Below, piece by piece: positions 43,046-54,589 of a DNA stretch of 64,000 bases. The DNA is from Cololabis saira (Eukaryota > Chordata > Actinopteri > Beloniformes > Belonidae). A program made the translations under genes and the position numbers. The notes beneath the pieces were generated by a model, which saw only the letters and a program-made list of their open reading frames with translations, had not been told where the DNA came from and did no database searches. The stretch covers positions 39,038,958 to 39,102,957 of the forward strand of contig NC_084596.1 in NCBI RefSeq assembly GCF_033807715.1, read 5' to 3'. Position 1 is the stretch's first letter; the number at the start of each line of letters is the position of its first letter.

Positions 43046-46000
43046 GGCTAACCAGGACCCCGGGAGATCCTAGTGAGCCACCTTTCTTGTTCCCGCCATC
43101 CGATACAACCCAACCGACTGACTAGCGTTACCCTGGCCTGGGGAGGTCAGAGGATTACAGTGGGGGCCCTCCTCGATTCTGGGGCAGACGACTGCTTTCT
43201 GGATGAGGAGAAACATGTGGAGGCCTTTGCTCTGCACGACCGTCGTCTGGCCCGGATCACCCAGTGCACCCGCCCCATCTCCCTCACGGTGGCGGGTAAC
43301 CACGTGGAAACCCTTAACTTTTACCTCATCCCGTCCCCGTCGGCTCCTGTGATTCTCGGACACCCGTGGCTCGTGCAACATGAGCCCCACGTCGAGTGGA
43401 GTGCCTCCTGTCACGCCCATTGTCTCCAGACGGCTCCTAGCTCGTTACCCCGGTCGAGTCCCAGTGTTCCTCCCCCGGACCTTACCTCTGTCCCTTGGGA
43501 GTACTGGGATCTAGGGGAGGTTTTTAGTAAGTCCTGGGCCCAGACTCCCTCCTGGGCCCAGACGCCCTACGATTGTGCGATCGAACTCCGTCCTGGGTCC
43601 TCCCTTCCCGGTAACCAGCTATACAGTTTGTCCATTCCAGAGAAGGCTGCCATGGAGGAGTATATCTCGGAGTCATTGGCGGCAGGGCTTATCCGGCCTT
43701 CGTCCTCCCCGGTGGCAGCTGTTTTTTTCTTCGTGAAGAAGAAGGATGGGGGTCTCCGTCCCTGCATCGACTATCGCCAACTCAACGACATCACCGTCGA
43801 GAACAAGTACCCCCTCTCCCTCATGAGTTCCACCCTTCGGCAACTGACCCAGGTGACCGTCTTCTCCAAGCTAGATTTGCGGAACGCCCACCACTTGGTG
43901 CGGGTCAGAGAGGGGGACGAGTGGAAGGCCGCCTTAAAAACGCCCCGGGGTCACTACGAGTACCGAGTAATGCCGTTAAGTCTCACTAACGCCCTGGGGG
44001 TATTTCAGGCACTGATCAATGACGTGCTCCGCGATATGCTAGATTAATTTGTGGTGGTGTACCTCGATGACATATTGGTCTTCTCCAAGACCCTCGAGGA
44101 GCATGTCCAGCACGTTTCGCCGGGTACTCAAGCGTCTCCTCCTGAACCGACTCTATGTCAAGGCAGAGAAGTGCCAGTTCCACTCCACCTCGGTCAACTA
44201 CCTGGGGTTAATCGTGGAGAGAGGTCAAACTCAAGCCGACCCCCGCAAGATTCAAGCGGTGGTTGACTCGCCGGTCCCCAGGTCACGGAAGGAATTGCAG
44301 AGTTTCCTCGGGTTCACAAACTTCTACTGGAAGTTCATAAGGAACTGTAGTGTCGTGGCGGAACCCCTCACCAGGTTGACCTCTCCCTCCCAACCGTTCA
44401 TCTGGTCTTCAGCTGCTGACGCCGCGTTTCGGTCCCTCAAGGTGAGGTTCACCAGCGCCCCTGTTCTACTCCATCCCAACCCGGAAAGGCAGTTCATCGT
44501 GGAGGTGGACGCCTCGGACACCGGGCTGGGAGCGGTCCTCTCCCAACGATCGGTGAAGGATCAAAAGGTGCACCCGTGTGCATTCTTTTCTCAGCGTTTT
44601 CTCCCCGCAGAGGAGAACTACGACATCGGGAATCGTCAGCTGCTGGCAGTGGGGGCTGCTTTGGAGGAGTGGCGTCATTGGCTTGGCGGGGCAGCCGTTT
44701 ATCATCTGGACAGACCACAGAAATCTCCCCTTCATTCGGGCAGCCAAGCGCTTCAATGGGCGACAGGCCCGTTGGGCCGGGTTCCTCAGTCGGTTCGACT
44801 TCTCCTTCACCTATCGTCCCGGTTCCCGTAACTGCAAAGTGGATGACCTGTCCCGGTTGCATCAAGGGGGAGACTGGCCACCGAAGAGTCGGCACCCATC
44901 ATTCCCAGTGCACGGGTGATAGGCAGGGTGGCTTGGGGCATCGAGACTGTGGTGAGGAGGGTGCTGTGCTCTAATCCGGCCCCTAGTGGTGTGTCACCAC
45001 GGAGGCTGTTCATCCCTGAAGCGGTTAGGTCCTGGGTACTAGACTGGGGTCATACTAGCCAGTTTGCCTGTCATCCGGAGTCCACCGCACCTTCACCTTT
45101 CTGGCTCGACGGTTCTGGTGGCCTAAAATGAGGGGAGAGGTGAGGGACTTTGTGTTGGCTTGTCCCGTTTGTGCCCACAGCAAGGCCTCTCACCAGGCGC
45201 CTGCCAGCCTATTCAGCCCCTTCCTGTCCTGAGCCGTCCCTGGTCCCACATCGCCCTGGACTTCGTGTCTGGACTACCGGTCTCCTGGGGGATGATGGTG
45301 ATCTTAACCATCCATTTCAGTAAGGAGGTGCACTTGGTGGCCCTCCCCAAACTCCCTTCGGCGGCAGAGACGGCGGACCTCCTAATGAGCCAGGTGTTCT
45401 GGCTCCATGGTCTTCCCCAGGATATGGTCTCGTCCGAGGACCCCAGTTCACATCCCAGGTATGGCGGGCTTTCCTCTTCTGGCTATCACCCTCATACTAA
45501 CGGGCAGATGGAGAGAATGAACCACACAGGCAGGCAGCACTCCGCTACGTGGCTGCCAGGAACCCAGCATCCTGGACTTGGTTCCTCCCATGGGTCGAGT
45601 ACTCCATCAACTCCCTGGTCAGCTCAGCCACCGGTCTCTCTCCCTTCGACGCGTCGCTGGGGTACCAGCCACCGCTGTTTTCAGCACAGCAGCCTGAGGT
45701 GGCTGTGCCGACAGATGTCGTCGCGTCTGGGGGGTCACTAGAACCACTTTACTCCAAGCTGCGGAACGCAGCAGTCGGGGAGCCAACCGTTGCCGGAATC
45801 CCGCGCCTGCATATCGCCTGGGGCAGAAGGTGTGGCTTTCTGCCAAGGATCTCCACCTACAGTCGGCCGACAAGAAGCTGGGGCCACGGTTTGTGGGACC
45901 CTTCGAGATCACTAGGGTGCTCAGTCCTGCAGCCGTGAGGTTGAGACTCCCGGTTTCCAGGACCATCCACCCCGTGTTTCACGTCTCCAGGATTAAGCCC

Positions 46001-46075
46001 GTCTCCCAGAGCCTGCTGATGCCTCCTGCCCCGGTTCCACCTCCACCCACGATCGTGGACGGACACCCTGAATGA
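43046..46075 (+). pseudogene. gypsy pol, broken (protease, RT, RNase H, integrase)
   Basis: Protease motif LLDSGADD (about 43175). RT with 'KKKDGGLRPCIDYRQLN' and 'SKLDLRNAHH', then a stop at 44045-44047, and YLDDILVFS in another frame just after. RNase H '[18 protein letters not shown]' lies near 44500. Integrase follows, with '[15 protein letters not shown]' near 45230 and '[13 protein letters not shown]' near 45490. The frame changes at least four times, so no functional polyprotein is made. Confidence 0.88.
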
Positions 46076-46250
46076 AAGGTCCGCCAACTGATGGACGTTC
46101 GGCGACGAGGGCAGGGGTACCAGTTTCTGGTGGACTGGGTGGGTTATGGCCCGGAGGAGCGGTGCTGGGTATCCCGCCAGCTCATCAGGGACCCAAGTCT
46201 TCTGATGGACTTTTATCGGGCCCATCCCGTAAAGCCTGGCAAGTCGCCAG
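46076..46250 (+). pseudogene. gypsy chromodomain
   Basis: '[17 protein letters not shown]' and 'HPVKPG' form the short C-terminal chromodomain typical of chromoviruses. A TGA at 46074-46076 separates it from the preceding frame. Confidence 0.8.
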
Positions 46251-46275
46251 GTGGCTCCCCTGGAGGGGGGAGTAC

Positions 46276-46544
46276 TGTTGGGACTCAGCCTGTCAGGCTT
46301 CATCCGCAGCCCGATCGCACTGATTACCTGTTGTGGATTACCTGTTGAGAGGTTTTGCGTTGTTTTCCTTTTTTGTGGATTACCTGTTGAGAAGTTTTTT
46401 GTTGTTTGTTCTCTGCCAGGAGGCAGTTTTTGTTATCCGGATTTTTCCGCTCCCTTAGTTGTACAATAAACTACGCCGTGTTTTTTGGCTGAACTCGAAC
46501 TCTGTCTGGTGTCGTGCACTTGGGGTCAGAGACAAACGCTAACA
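46276..46544 (+). repeat. 3' LTR of the gypsy element (269 bp)
   Basis: Preceded by the polypurine tract GGAGGGGGGAGTAC. It matches the ends of the 5' LTR but lacks about 230 bp of its middle. Confidence 0.88.
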
Positions 46545-46549
46545 TGCTC

Positions 46550-47475
46550 TTCAGATAGAAATCAGAAGGGATTTGTATATTTCTCTGTCGGCACTAATGT
46601 TAAAATGCTCTTTTTCTACAGTCATGTTAACCAACTAGAGAAACGTGGTGCAATTTTACTCTATTAAGGGTATAAGGGGTAAAAGCACAGGGTTTAGCTG
46701 AACAAGGTAAGATTTCTTATGTATATGGCACTCTATCAAGAACAGTAATTCATCAACTGCTAATATGTATTTGACAAGTGCTACAATATGGCGGTATATT
46801 CACAAATGTCTCTTTAAAAATGCAATTGAAAGAAATTAATGCCATGTGCTCAAGTTCAATGGAGAAAAGTTCTACCTAGACTGGGATTATATGGGATCAC
46901 TGATCAAAGCAAAGGTTGTTTACACTTGTATGGTGGCATGAAACCATCACACAAGATTCAATTTAAATAGAGTAGATTATTATAGTGTTTTCTGTCTCCA
47001 ATGCGATCTATTTGAACTCATTCTTAATGGTATATACTCCCAATCGATCGATATGTTCCTTGAAGGAGCCTCACTTAGCAATGCCATCCCTATGCACAAG
47101 GCAAACCCACAAGGCGTATGCACCTGACAGTAGAACCTGGACCTCTGAAGGAGGGTGTGGGTGAGCAGATGGCAGCAGAGTTTTGAACATATTGCAGTTT
47201 TTTGAGGAACGCTGGAGGGGGCACCAGACAGGATGCTATTGCAGTTATGAAGTCTGGAAGTGATGAAGGCATGAATTACTGTTTCAGAGACGAGAGGAGA
47301 GAGTGGGTCGGAGGCGTGCTACTGAATTCATCCTTAGTGGCTTATACTCCCAATTGATCGCTGCGTTCCTTGAAGGAACTTCTCTTAGCAATGCCATGCC
47401 CTATGCACAAGGAAAACCTACAAGGCGTGTGCACCTGACAGTAGAACCTGGACCTAACAGTAAAATAAGCTACGA
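46550..47475. repeat. Duplicated 5'-flank block of the MYH unit, copy B (part 2)
   Basis: Continues the homology to 8395-9137, including the two related 'GCTTATACTCCCAAT' units. Rex3 occupies the next position in copy A. Confidence 0.75.
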
Positions 47476-47717
47476 AAGGCTGTGAGAGTAGGGGCATGCC
47501 ATCCTCAGGAATCTCACATCTTTTAAACGCATCCTTTTATTGAACTTATCGGTTCACTTGTTTGTCAACAGTCTTTTGCTTTACCCTTTTCAACTTCCGT
47601 CTATTAATTTTGGAATTATCGCCGAATACAAGATCGCCGTCTGTTGTTTTAGAGCATTTCTCAATTTGCAAGTCACTTTGGCTAAAAGCAGCTACTAAAT
47701 GTGTAAATATAAATGTA
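47476..47717. other. Intergenic with a repeat tail
   Basis: Ends with 'GGCTAAAAGCAGCTACTAAA' followed by a TGTAAATATAAA tail, a common fish repeat terminus. No gene. Confidence 0.4.
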
Positions 47718-48403
47718 AATTAAAGCTGCAAGCAGCGATGAACGGGCCCTCGCACCCTTGTGCACGTTCAGGCGTGCTGCAGTGGAAGCGCTTTTATGAC
47801 TTGCATGTAGATGTCTTCAGGATGACACCACCCACGACTCTCTATATCAAACCATTTAAGAGTTATGGCAGAAAATAGGATCTATCAAATAAAGACCAAC
47901 CAGATGAAGTGGGGGCGCGCTTTTTGGTATCTATCGTCGCCACGGTAACGCTTTTGACTGAAAAAAGTAATGCGCGTTGTCGCAGGATGGAGATGCACAT
48001 TTTTATGTATAACACACCTGGGTGCACGTTAGGGTTCAGGCTGTATTAACTGCCGAAGGAATGGCAATAAATTGCCCCAAAATTACACGATTAATTTATA
48101 ATGGCCGACTTCCTGTTTGGTTTTGCGCCATGGCGCCAAGAGACTTTCCTTTAAGTTGCGACATGATACAGGTCTGTACTGATTTTCGTGCATGTACGTC
48201 AAACCGTATTGTGGGGCTTGAGGCACAAATTTTTCTATATTTAATGCAAACCGTTAAATATCAAATGTTTTGCCAGGCCTGGCTTGCGTGCAAAATTTGG
48301 TGACTTTTGGGGCACGTTTAGGGGGGCAAAAAGGCCCTCCTTTCGTCAGAAAAACGAGAAGAATAAAAAAAATTCCTACAGATGCAATAGGGCCTTCGCA
48401 CTG
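47718..48403 (-). repeat. Interspersed repeat R1, copy 3 (inverted, short)
   Basis: Reverse complement of the R1 ends, with a single internal unit instead of four or five. Confidence 0.75.
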
Positions 48404-48405
48404 TA

Positions 48406-49411
48406 AGGCCCAGTCCCAATACCCCCACTACCCCTACTTTTCAGCCCTACCTCTAAATTTTGCGCATTCCCGTGAGGGTAGTGGTGTCCCAATTCCTCTT
48501 TTCATCTAGGGGTAGTGGGGAAAACGAGGGTTAGTGGGTATGAATCTAGCCCTACAGAGCGAGGGTTTGCACACTAGCTGACCGAGGGCTAGAAAAATTT
48601 CCCAGAATGCACTACGTCATCATTTGCAGACTGAATAAAAAAAAAAACCATGGCGGACATTTCTTATTTTTTAGTGAATAAAATCAATATTTTGAGTTAG
48701 TTTCTGCATAAAAATGCGTTTTGATTACATTTCTAGCGAGAAATATATATTTTACTTTCATAATATTCACTCAGTGGATGTACATAATCACTCGTTTGCC
48801 CGTTGTTTGCGAAGATCTTGCCAGAATAAAGGCTGATTTATGGTTTCGCGTTACACCAACGCAGAGCCTACCGCGTAGGTTACGCGGCGACATGCGCCGT
48901 ACGCCGTACCCTACGCGGTACCCTACGCCGTAGGCTCTGCGTCGATTTAACGCAGAGCCATATATAAGCTCCCGAGCCGGCAGGCTGAAAACGTTGGAGC
49001 AAATTTCTTAACAGGTTTTTTTTTTTTTTTTTACAATACAGGCCATACAAGTAACTGTTTTTTGGGGTTATCTTTGACGTGGCATATTGTGTTTATTGAC
49101 ACAAATTTGGATTTATTTGGATAAACTGAGCCCAGGTTGGGGATCTTAACGGTTACTTTTACGCCTGAAAAAATATTAAAACTTAATAAAGTGGCATATT
49201 AACAGCGCTACAGCGGAAATTAAAACAGCTTCTAGCCTGCTTCCTCTCGGCTTCCTGAAATGGTGTGACGTATGTGCAAACGTAACTACGCAGTCGCTTA
49301 TGTACCCGAACGTAAACCACGCAGTGACGTAGCAAGTGGTGTCCCAATCCCTAGGGAAGATTACAAGGGCCCTAAAGTTTGTGGCTTCATTTTTAGGGCT
49401 AGTGGTAGTGG
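48406..49411. mobile_element. Nonautonomous DNA transposon (AGGCCCAGTCCCAATA family), copy 2
   Basis: The left end and interior match 21096-22021, including the palindromic MITE (48828-48968). The right end is cut short near 'GGTGAGGGCTAG'. Confidence 0.65.
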
Positions 49412-49643
49412 GTGAGGGCTAGTCTGTGAAGTCTGTGAATTCTTTCTCCTTAATAAATTAATAAAGCCATGAGTAAGGTGCCGTGTGCGAATATTGGACC
49501 GGTATGCCTGCAGTACTGATCTGTCCCGCATAAATAATAGGTGGAATTTTTTTTTAAGTAAAATAAGTAAACTCTGTCATACACCATACCTAAAAGACAT
49601 GTTTGCAGAACGAATGGGAAAAAATAACAACTAAAATACTTAA

Positions 49644-50045
49644 AGGAGCCGTCTGTAAGAAATGGCCAAAACTGCAGTCACTTTCAAAATATTGTTGAGC
49701 AGCGTGTACCCTCCCCCTCCTCCCCCCGACCAGAGGTTGCCAGGTAGGCTGCAGAATGCAGCAGGAACGTAGGCTGCGATAATTAGAGCCGAGCTGGCAA
49801 CCCGGATGCCGAAACATTACTGACTTGGTGATTGGGAGATAGGTGGAGGGTGGAGCTTCAGGCCAAAACAAAAAATGACAACATCAGTTGAGGGCTGCAA
49901 CTCCTCTTTTTAAACTGGAATATCCTGGCTTGAGTGATGTTGTCAGTGACATAAGTATTTGAAATGAACATGATTTTTAAATGTCTGTTGACATATCGGG
50001 GTCATTTTATGATTCGTTTTATTATTGCTCTTACATACAGCTCCT
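49644..50045. mobile_element. piggyBac-like MITE (TTAA target)
   Basis: The ends AGGAGCCGTCTGTAAG and CTTACATACAGCTCCT are inverted repeats, flanked by TTAA at 49640-49643 and 50046-50049. F copy 1 has the empty site CCTTAATTGC at about 12543. Confidence 0.85.
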
Positions 50046-50404
50046 TTAATTGCTTTGTATGGTTACTGCCAAAATCACTTTGAAGTGTAGTAGAAGTAGC
50101 AAGAGCTTTACTGTCACAACTCTCTTCAGAATTTGTTGCAGGCCTGAAATGCTGAATTGAATGTTAATTAACCAGTAAAACCTTTTTTTTTGTGGTGGTG
50201 GTGGTAAGATTTACTAAAAGTTTCATGAGAATATTAAAATTAATATTAAATATATGAATGTTAAAATTAAGGCGAGGACAGTTTTTCAACAGCGTATCAC
50301 ATGCTCATTTTTTTCCAGGTCATGAAAAAATACATTCATCTAATTAACTTTTTAATTAGAGGGTGATTAATTAACCTTAAAAACACCCAAAAAAACAAAC
50401 AAGT

Positions 50405-50605
50405 TCATGCATTGAAATGTATTCATATCAATGACCTATTTGTTGGGCTAACGTCCAAAAGGCCCATGCAGTGTCTGCTCCTGTTGACATGGCATTGTTT
50501 TCTTCTCTTTATCCTCCAGCACAAAGATAGCTTGTGAAATTCCTGCTGGCTGCCTTTGAGGGCTTCATGATTCAGAGGACAGCTTGAGGACAGCTTGTGA
50601 TGCAA
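50405..50605. promoter_or_regulatory. Conserved noncoding element, copy 3
   Basis: Same core as 12930-13115 and 20640-20846. It lies in the flank of ghost gene Y. Confidence 0.4.
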
Positions 50606-50849
50606 GCGGCGAGGACAACTGTTTTTAAATTTGAACAGCAGCAACAGGTGATAAGCCCCTGAACAACTAACAATATCCTACTGTAAATTAAATATATGTT
50701 AAAGATATACTTAGTTAAGCTATACTCACCCCAGATTTTATAAAATTTTCAGTTCATTTGTCAGACTAGAATTCTATCAAAAACACTTAGGAGAAAATGG
50801 AAATACAATTGAAAGATGTCTTTAATCATTTCAAAGTTGAAGAGGTGTA

Positions 50850-51003
50850 ACAACTCATAATGTAATAACGGCTCATAATGTAATAACGGCTCATAATGTA
50901 ATAACTTAAATGTAATAAAAGTTCATAATGTAATAATCGGCTCATAATGTAATAAAATCATAAGCGCATAACGTAATAACGGCTTTGCGCATTTTGTAAT
51001 AAT
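50850..51003. repeat. Minisatellite of CGGCTCATAATGTAATAA units
   Basis: Eight or nine degenerate units of about 18 bp with the core CATAATGTAATAA, followed by a G run at 51005-51016. Absent from F copies 1 and 2. Confidence 0.8.
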
Positions 51004-51975
51004 GGGGGGGGGGGGGTGTATTTAAAAAAAAAACTGAATATCATAGACCCTATAGCTTTAAATTGGCAGTAAGACCAACAATAAAAAACGGCAACATTTT
51101 GACTGGAAGGACCTTATCAGGTTGTATGGAAGGAAAGAGTGTTCACTTACTTATTTGAAAACACCAATGTGTTTTTATTGTAGAAGTTATTGTGTCCTGC
51201 ATTTATTGTAGCAATAGTAAACAAAGAAAATGCTCTTTTAAACTACGGTACATGAACTACAGCCCCTTCCTTCTTCCCTAATCCACCCTCTTGTCCTGCC
51301 ATCTTTTGAGTTGGTTACCGTAGCGCCACCTATGTACAAATCATAGTCAAACACAAACACAGACTTCTGCCCATAAGTCCATAATTGTTGTCAGTGTGTG
51401 CTATATTGTGACCTTTATACCATGGATTTGACCTATAGGGGATGATGCGTTAAACAATTAGGCTTATCTGCCACATCATCTTATGCTGCCCTGTACCGAC
51501 TTGCCTTTGTACTTAAACTTTCATCTTCTTCAATTATCCCATAATCTATTCTAGGCTCTGGGTTGAGAACACTTGTCCATCCATTTAGGGTCTCATTCTC
51601 AGCTGTCCACAGTCCTTGAGTATTTGACTTTTACAATCACAGGCGCAAGCAGAGGAAGGTGTGAGCCACCTTATCCCACTTAAGTTTGTAACTGGAGCCA
51701 GGATAGCTATTGGCAGTATTTGTCCGTTGATGTTGCGTAATGTCACTTCTAAGGGGTGTTAAATTCAAGGAGACGCTCACAGGAATTGATTGTTCTCTAT
51801 CCTTGTTTTCTGTTCACACATGTAGACTGTGGAGCCCAGTGGGGACTTTCTTTCTGAGTACTGCTTTGAAGGGCTAGGACATAATGAAAGTTTTTAAAGG
51901 TAATTATTGCAAGTTAATCACAAATCCATGTCGTATTTTAACTGATTGAATTATGTAAACCATGTTTTCTTTCAG

Positions 51976-52099
51976 GTCGCTATTTTGCACAAATCCAAAT
52001 TATCTGCCATTAGCGAGCTTCACCAAGTCTGCTTCTGTCCTGTGATCTAAAGGGCTGCTTTTTATTGGCGAAAGACAGACCTCAACAGAGAATGCAGAG
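51976..52099 (+). other. Exon-like block b, F copy 3
   Basis: Acceptor-like TTTTCTTTCAG and a strong donor AG|GTGAGTATTT frame a 124-bp block homologous to 13637-13749 and 22454-22585. Block a lies at about 51829. No stable reading frame. Confidence 0.3.
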
Positions 52100-52323
52100 G
52101 TGAGTATTTCTAACCTTTCTGTTTGTGATATTTGAGACATTTTTGTCTGTAAACATATCAAAATGGACCATCATTGAGTGACTGCAAATGCCTGACTCAC
52201 TAGATTACAGAATGTTCACTTGTTCTCTTCTATTCAGTTCAATTTAACTATGATTTGTAATTGTCCAACGAAAAGCTGTTTATTTTATTCTTTTTTAGGT
52301 AGGTTTAATTTAATTTAGTGTGA

Positions 52324-52595
52324 AAAACTTTAAAATGTCTTATCAGCCTCGTTGTGTTGAAATTCTTTTGTAACATTCCTCCTTGGGTCTCGGGTGTGTC
52401 TCCTTTGCACACAGCTTGCAAACTCCAAATTTGCTGTCCTTTTCAGACATTGTAAAACTTCCATACGCAGCATGGGCGGCGGTTGTTGTTGTAAACGTCA
52501 TCAGATCGGCCTGCTTTGAACTATTATTTTCTGATCTCCTATCAAAACCAATAGGGGCACTATCAGGCCGATACCGATCAATCAGTGCATCGCTA
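52324..52595. mobile_element. hAT-like terminal fragment
   Basis: Ends 'CGATCAATCAGTGCATCGCTA', a typical end of a fish hAT family read in reverse. The other end was not found. It lies between the F block and the MYH relic exons. Confidence 0.45.
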
Positions 52596-52805
52596 GTGAG
52601 ATTACTGTTGGCCTGTTCCTCCTATAGAACAGAAACACCATATACATATAGATATTAAATATCGTATATACATTACAGGTATGATGTATAAAGCTGCTTG
52701 TTAAAACCATTTGTACTTACAGCCTCCTCTGCAGTCCTCTTGTAGGATTTCACCTTAAGTTGCAGCTTGTCCACCAAATCTTGAAGACGTGCTAGATTCT
52801 TTCGT
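52596..52805 (-). pseudogene. MYH tail exon relics (ghost gene Y)
   Basis: 52596-52621 is the start of the penultimate coding exon (EEQANSNL after acceptor CTATAG). 52721-52805 is most of the 96-bp exon before it, including its donor at 52715-52720. The intron between them is almost identical to gene B 25434-25532. Both outer sides are cut, so this is debris of a deleted gene. Confidence 0.9.
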
Positions 52806-52807
52806 AT

Positions 52808-53128
52808 GAGGTGCCGTGAGGGACATAATTCGGAATTGGCGTTCTTAAACACATGAAATTCGTAGCATGTTCGGTGCTACTTGGGTTGGACCGACAGGAC
52901 AGAGGACACGGGGTTTAGTGCAGAAATTCTTGACCTTTATTTCTACAGACACAGATCGGCACTCAGCTCTGCGTCATTCCTCCCAGCAGAACCGCTTGCT
53001 GGTGTGCAGCCGCTGTTCAAATAGCCAGGCAGGGTGGAGAGATCGATTGGGCACAGGTGTGCCCAATCAGCCGAACCAGGCTATGTGCTGCTCCCCACAG
53101 ACCACGCCCAATCCTCCACCCTGCCACA
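52808..53128 (-). repeat. Probable solo LTR
   Basis: On the minus strand it begins TGTGGCAGGGTGGAGGATTG and contains a TATA-like GGCTATTTGAAC and GAAATAAAGG as a poly(A) signal. No internal retrotransposon sequence is attached. The distal edge is estimated. Confidence 0.55.
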
Positions 53129-53186
53129 AAATCCAACTCTTTTACACACTATACTGAAAACCTCACCCTCACTTGTGAAATCGCTC

Positions 53187-53700
53187 TTAAGCTTGAGTTA
53201 TGGTTCTGCGTCAAAACGACGCTGTGCCTAAGGCGTGTGCTACGCGTCGACCCAGACCACACGCCGTCACTGACGCCTTCACTGACGCCGTCACTGACGC
53301 GTACCTCCCGAAAATTGTAACTACGCGTCGAGGCGACGCAGACCACACGCAGACGGAGAGGGCTGTGATTGGTTCGCTTGGTAGCAATGCATTTCCGGTT
53401 TCCGGTTTGAAGCAGTCGTGAACTTTCAGCGCTCTTTTCTTCGTGTATGTGTGATTTTATTTGTTTCGGTTTTTTGCACAATAGTTTTCCTTATCTCTTT
53501 GATTCACTGTGACCGGAAAAAGTCGGATAAACCATTCAGGAAAAGATTGCGAATTAGCAATTCACCGGGGGTACTGCACCGCGGCGAAATGGAGTGACGG
53601 TGACGAAGTCCGAAGGGTTCACGACGGCGTCACGGCAGCGTCACGGCGACGGCGTGTGCTCTGCGTTGGTTTGACACAGAACCATAATTCAGGCTTTATA
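53187..53700. mobile_element. MITE with GAGTTATGGTTCTGCGTC ends
   Basis: The left end GCTTGAGTTATGGTTCTG and right end CAGAACCATAATTCAGGC are inverted. The interior has several GCCGTCACTGACGC-like direct repeats. Related to the CTGATTTATGGT palindromes. Confidence 0.65.
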
Positions 53701-53860
53701 CATACAACTGGAAATGTATCCACTCACATATACAACTGAAATGTGCTCACAGATACTACTGAAACTGGTGAATCCTCTCACACACACTGGTGAAATCCTC
53801 TCACAAACACAACTGAAAATCCTCTCACACACACAACTGAAAATTTCAGTTGAAACGGAA
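53700..53860. repeat. Minisatellite of CCTCTCACACACACAACTGAAAAT units
   Basis: Five or six degenerate 24-28-bp units, immediately next to the MITE. Confidence 0.7.
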
Positions 53861-53921
53861 GTGGGTTGGTTAGCGCGATTTTTTTTTTTTACCGGCAGTT
53901 ATTTTGATTGCTTGATAGAGT

Positions 53922-54296
53922 AATGTCTTCTCAGCAGCCAAAAACAACTCTGACTGAAGCAACAACTTTACTTAATAATATATTAGCTTCAGCAGAGACT
54001 AAAAGGACCCTGTCAAGTGTTACAACTGCAGGGCTACAACCCCCCCCATCCCCCCGGTGACTGCGAGTACAGATATGCTGGATGATCGCCTTACGTCACT
54101 TTTCGCATCCCGGCAGCCGTGTGATAGCATCCCGTTAGCAACGGCAACAACTAGTTTTGAGAGGATGCACACCACGTTATCAAACTCAACAATGCTTTCA
54201 CACATGGAATACTGGCAGAAAGCTAGTACCGAGATCCATACCGAGAGCCGTCCAAGCCCACGATTACAGGGGACACCGTCGCAGAGACCACCTTGA
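53922..54296 (+). pseudogene. Unidentified coding remnant broken at a C run
   Basis: An ATG at 53922 opens a frame (MSSQQPKTTLTEATTLLNNI...) that reaches a C-rich homopolymer near 54041-54055 and stops. The next frame continues open to 54296 as 'MLDDRLTSLFASRQPCDS' and following. Both parts have similar Ser/Thr-rich composition, suggesting one former frame. No domain recognised; it could be a LINE ORF1 or a transposon gene piece. Confidence 0.35.
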
Positions 54297-54589
54297 CCCA
54301 GACCGAGAGGGGCCCACACCATGGCTATAAAGCCCTGGAGCAGGACCCCCAACTATCCAGAACTAAAAGGAATGAAAAACGTACTAAAAACAACAAACGA
54401 ATGCTTATATAAAAGATAAAAGATAACTTATGGACACTAAGGCAGTAGAAGCAACATTAAAAAAATAAATAAATAAATGAGTAAGAAAATAAATAAATAA
54501 ATAATGAAACCTTTAAGAGGAAATTAAGAACAATAAATAAGTAGTGCTAAACAAGTAAAAGGGGACTCAGTTAAAAGCTCAATTAAAAA

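Larger units (their letters stand above)
41439..46544 (+). mobile_element. Ty3/gypsy chromovirus, decayed, with both LTRs and TSD
   Basis: The 5' LTR (41439-41938) and 3' LTR (46276-46544) begin TGTTGG and end CTAACA. The target repeat TGCTC flanks the element at 41434-41438 and 46545-46549. The interior carries gag, protease, reverse transcriptase, RNase H, integrase and a chromodomain in the usual gypsy order, broken by stops and frameshifts. It splits the 5' flank of gene B, while gene A has the uninterrupted sequence. Confidence 0.93.
49515..52323. repeat. Duplicated 3'-flank (F) block, copy 3
   Basis: Colinear with 12415-15000 ('CTGATCTGTCC' start), with insertions at 49644-50045 and a 670-bp unit near 50850-51480. 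It ends by truncation close to MYH relic exons, so it was the downstream flank of a lost gene. Confidence 0.8.

Noticed and set aside
43073..44047. A 324-codon open frame as a host gene
   Set aside because: It is the protease/RT part of a gypsy element lying between matched LTRs with a target duplication.
50850..51003. CRISPR-like array
   Set aside because: The units are degenerate and directly adjacent with no spacers, in a vertebrate genome.
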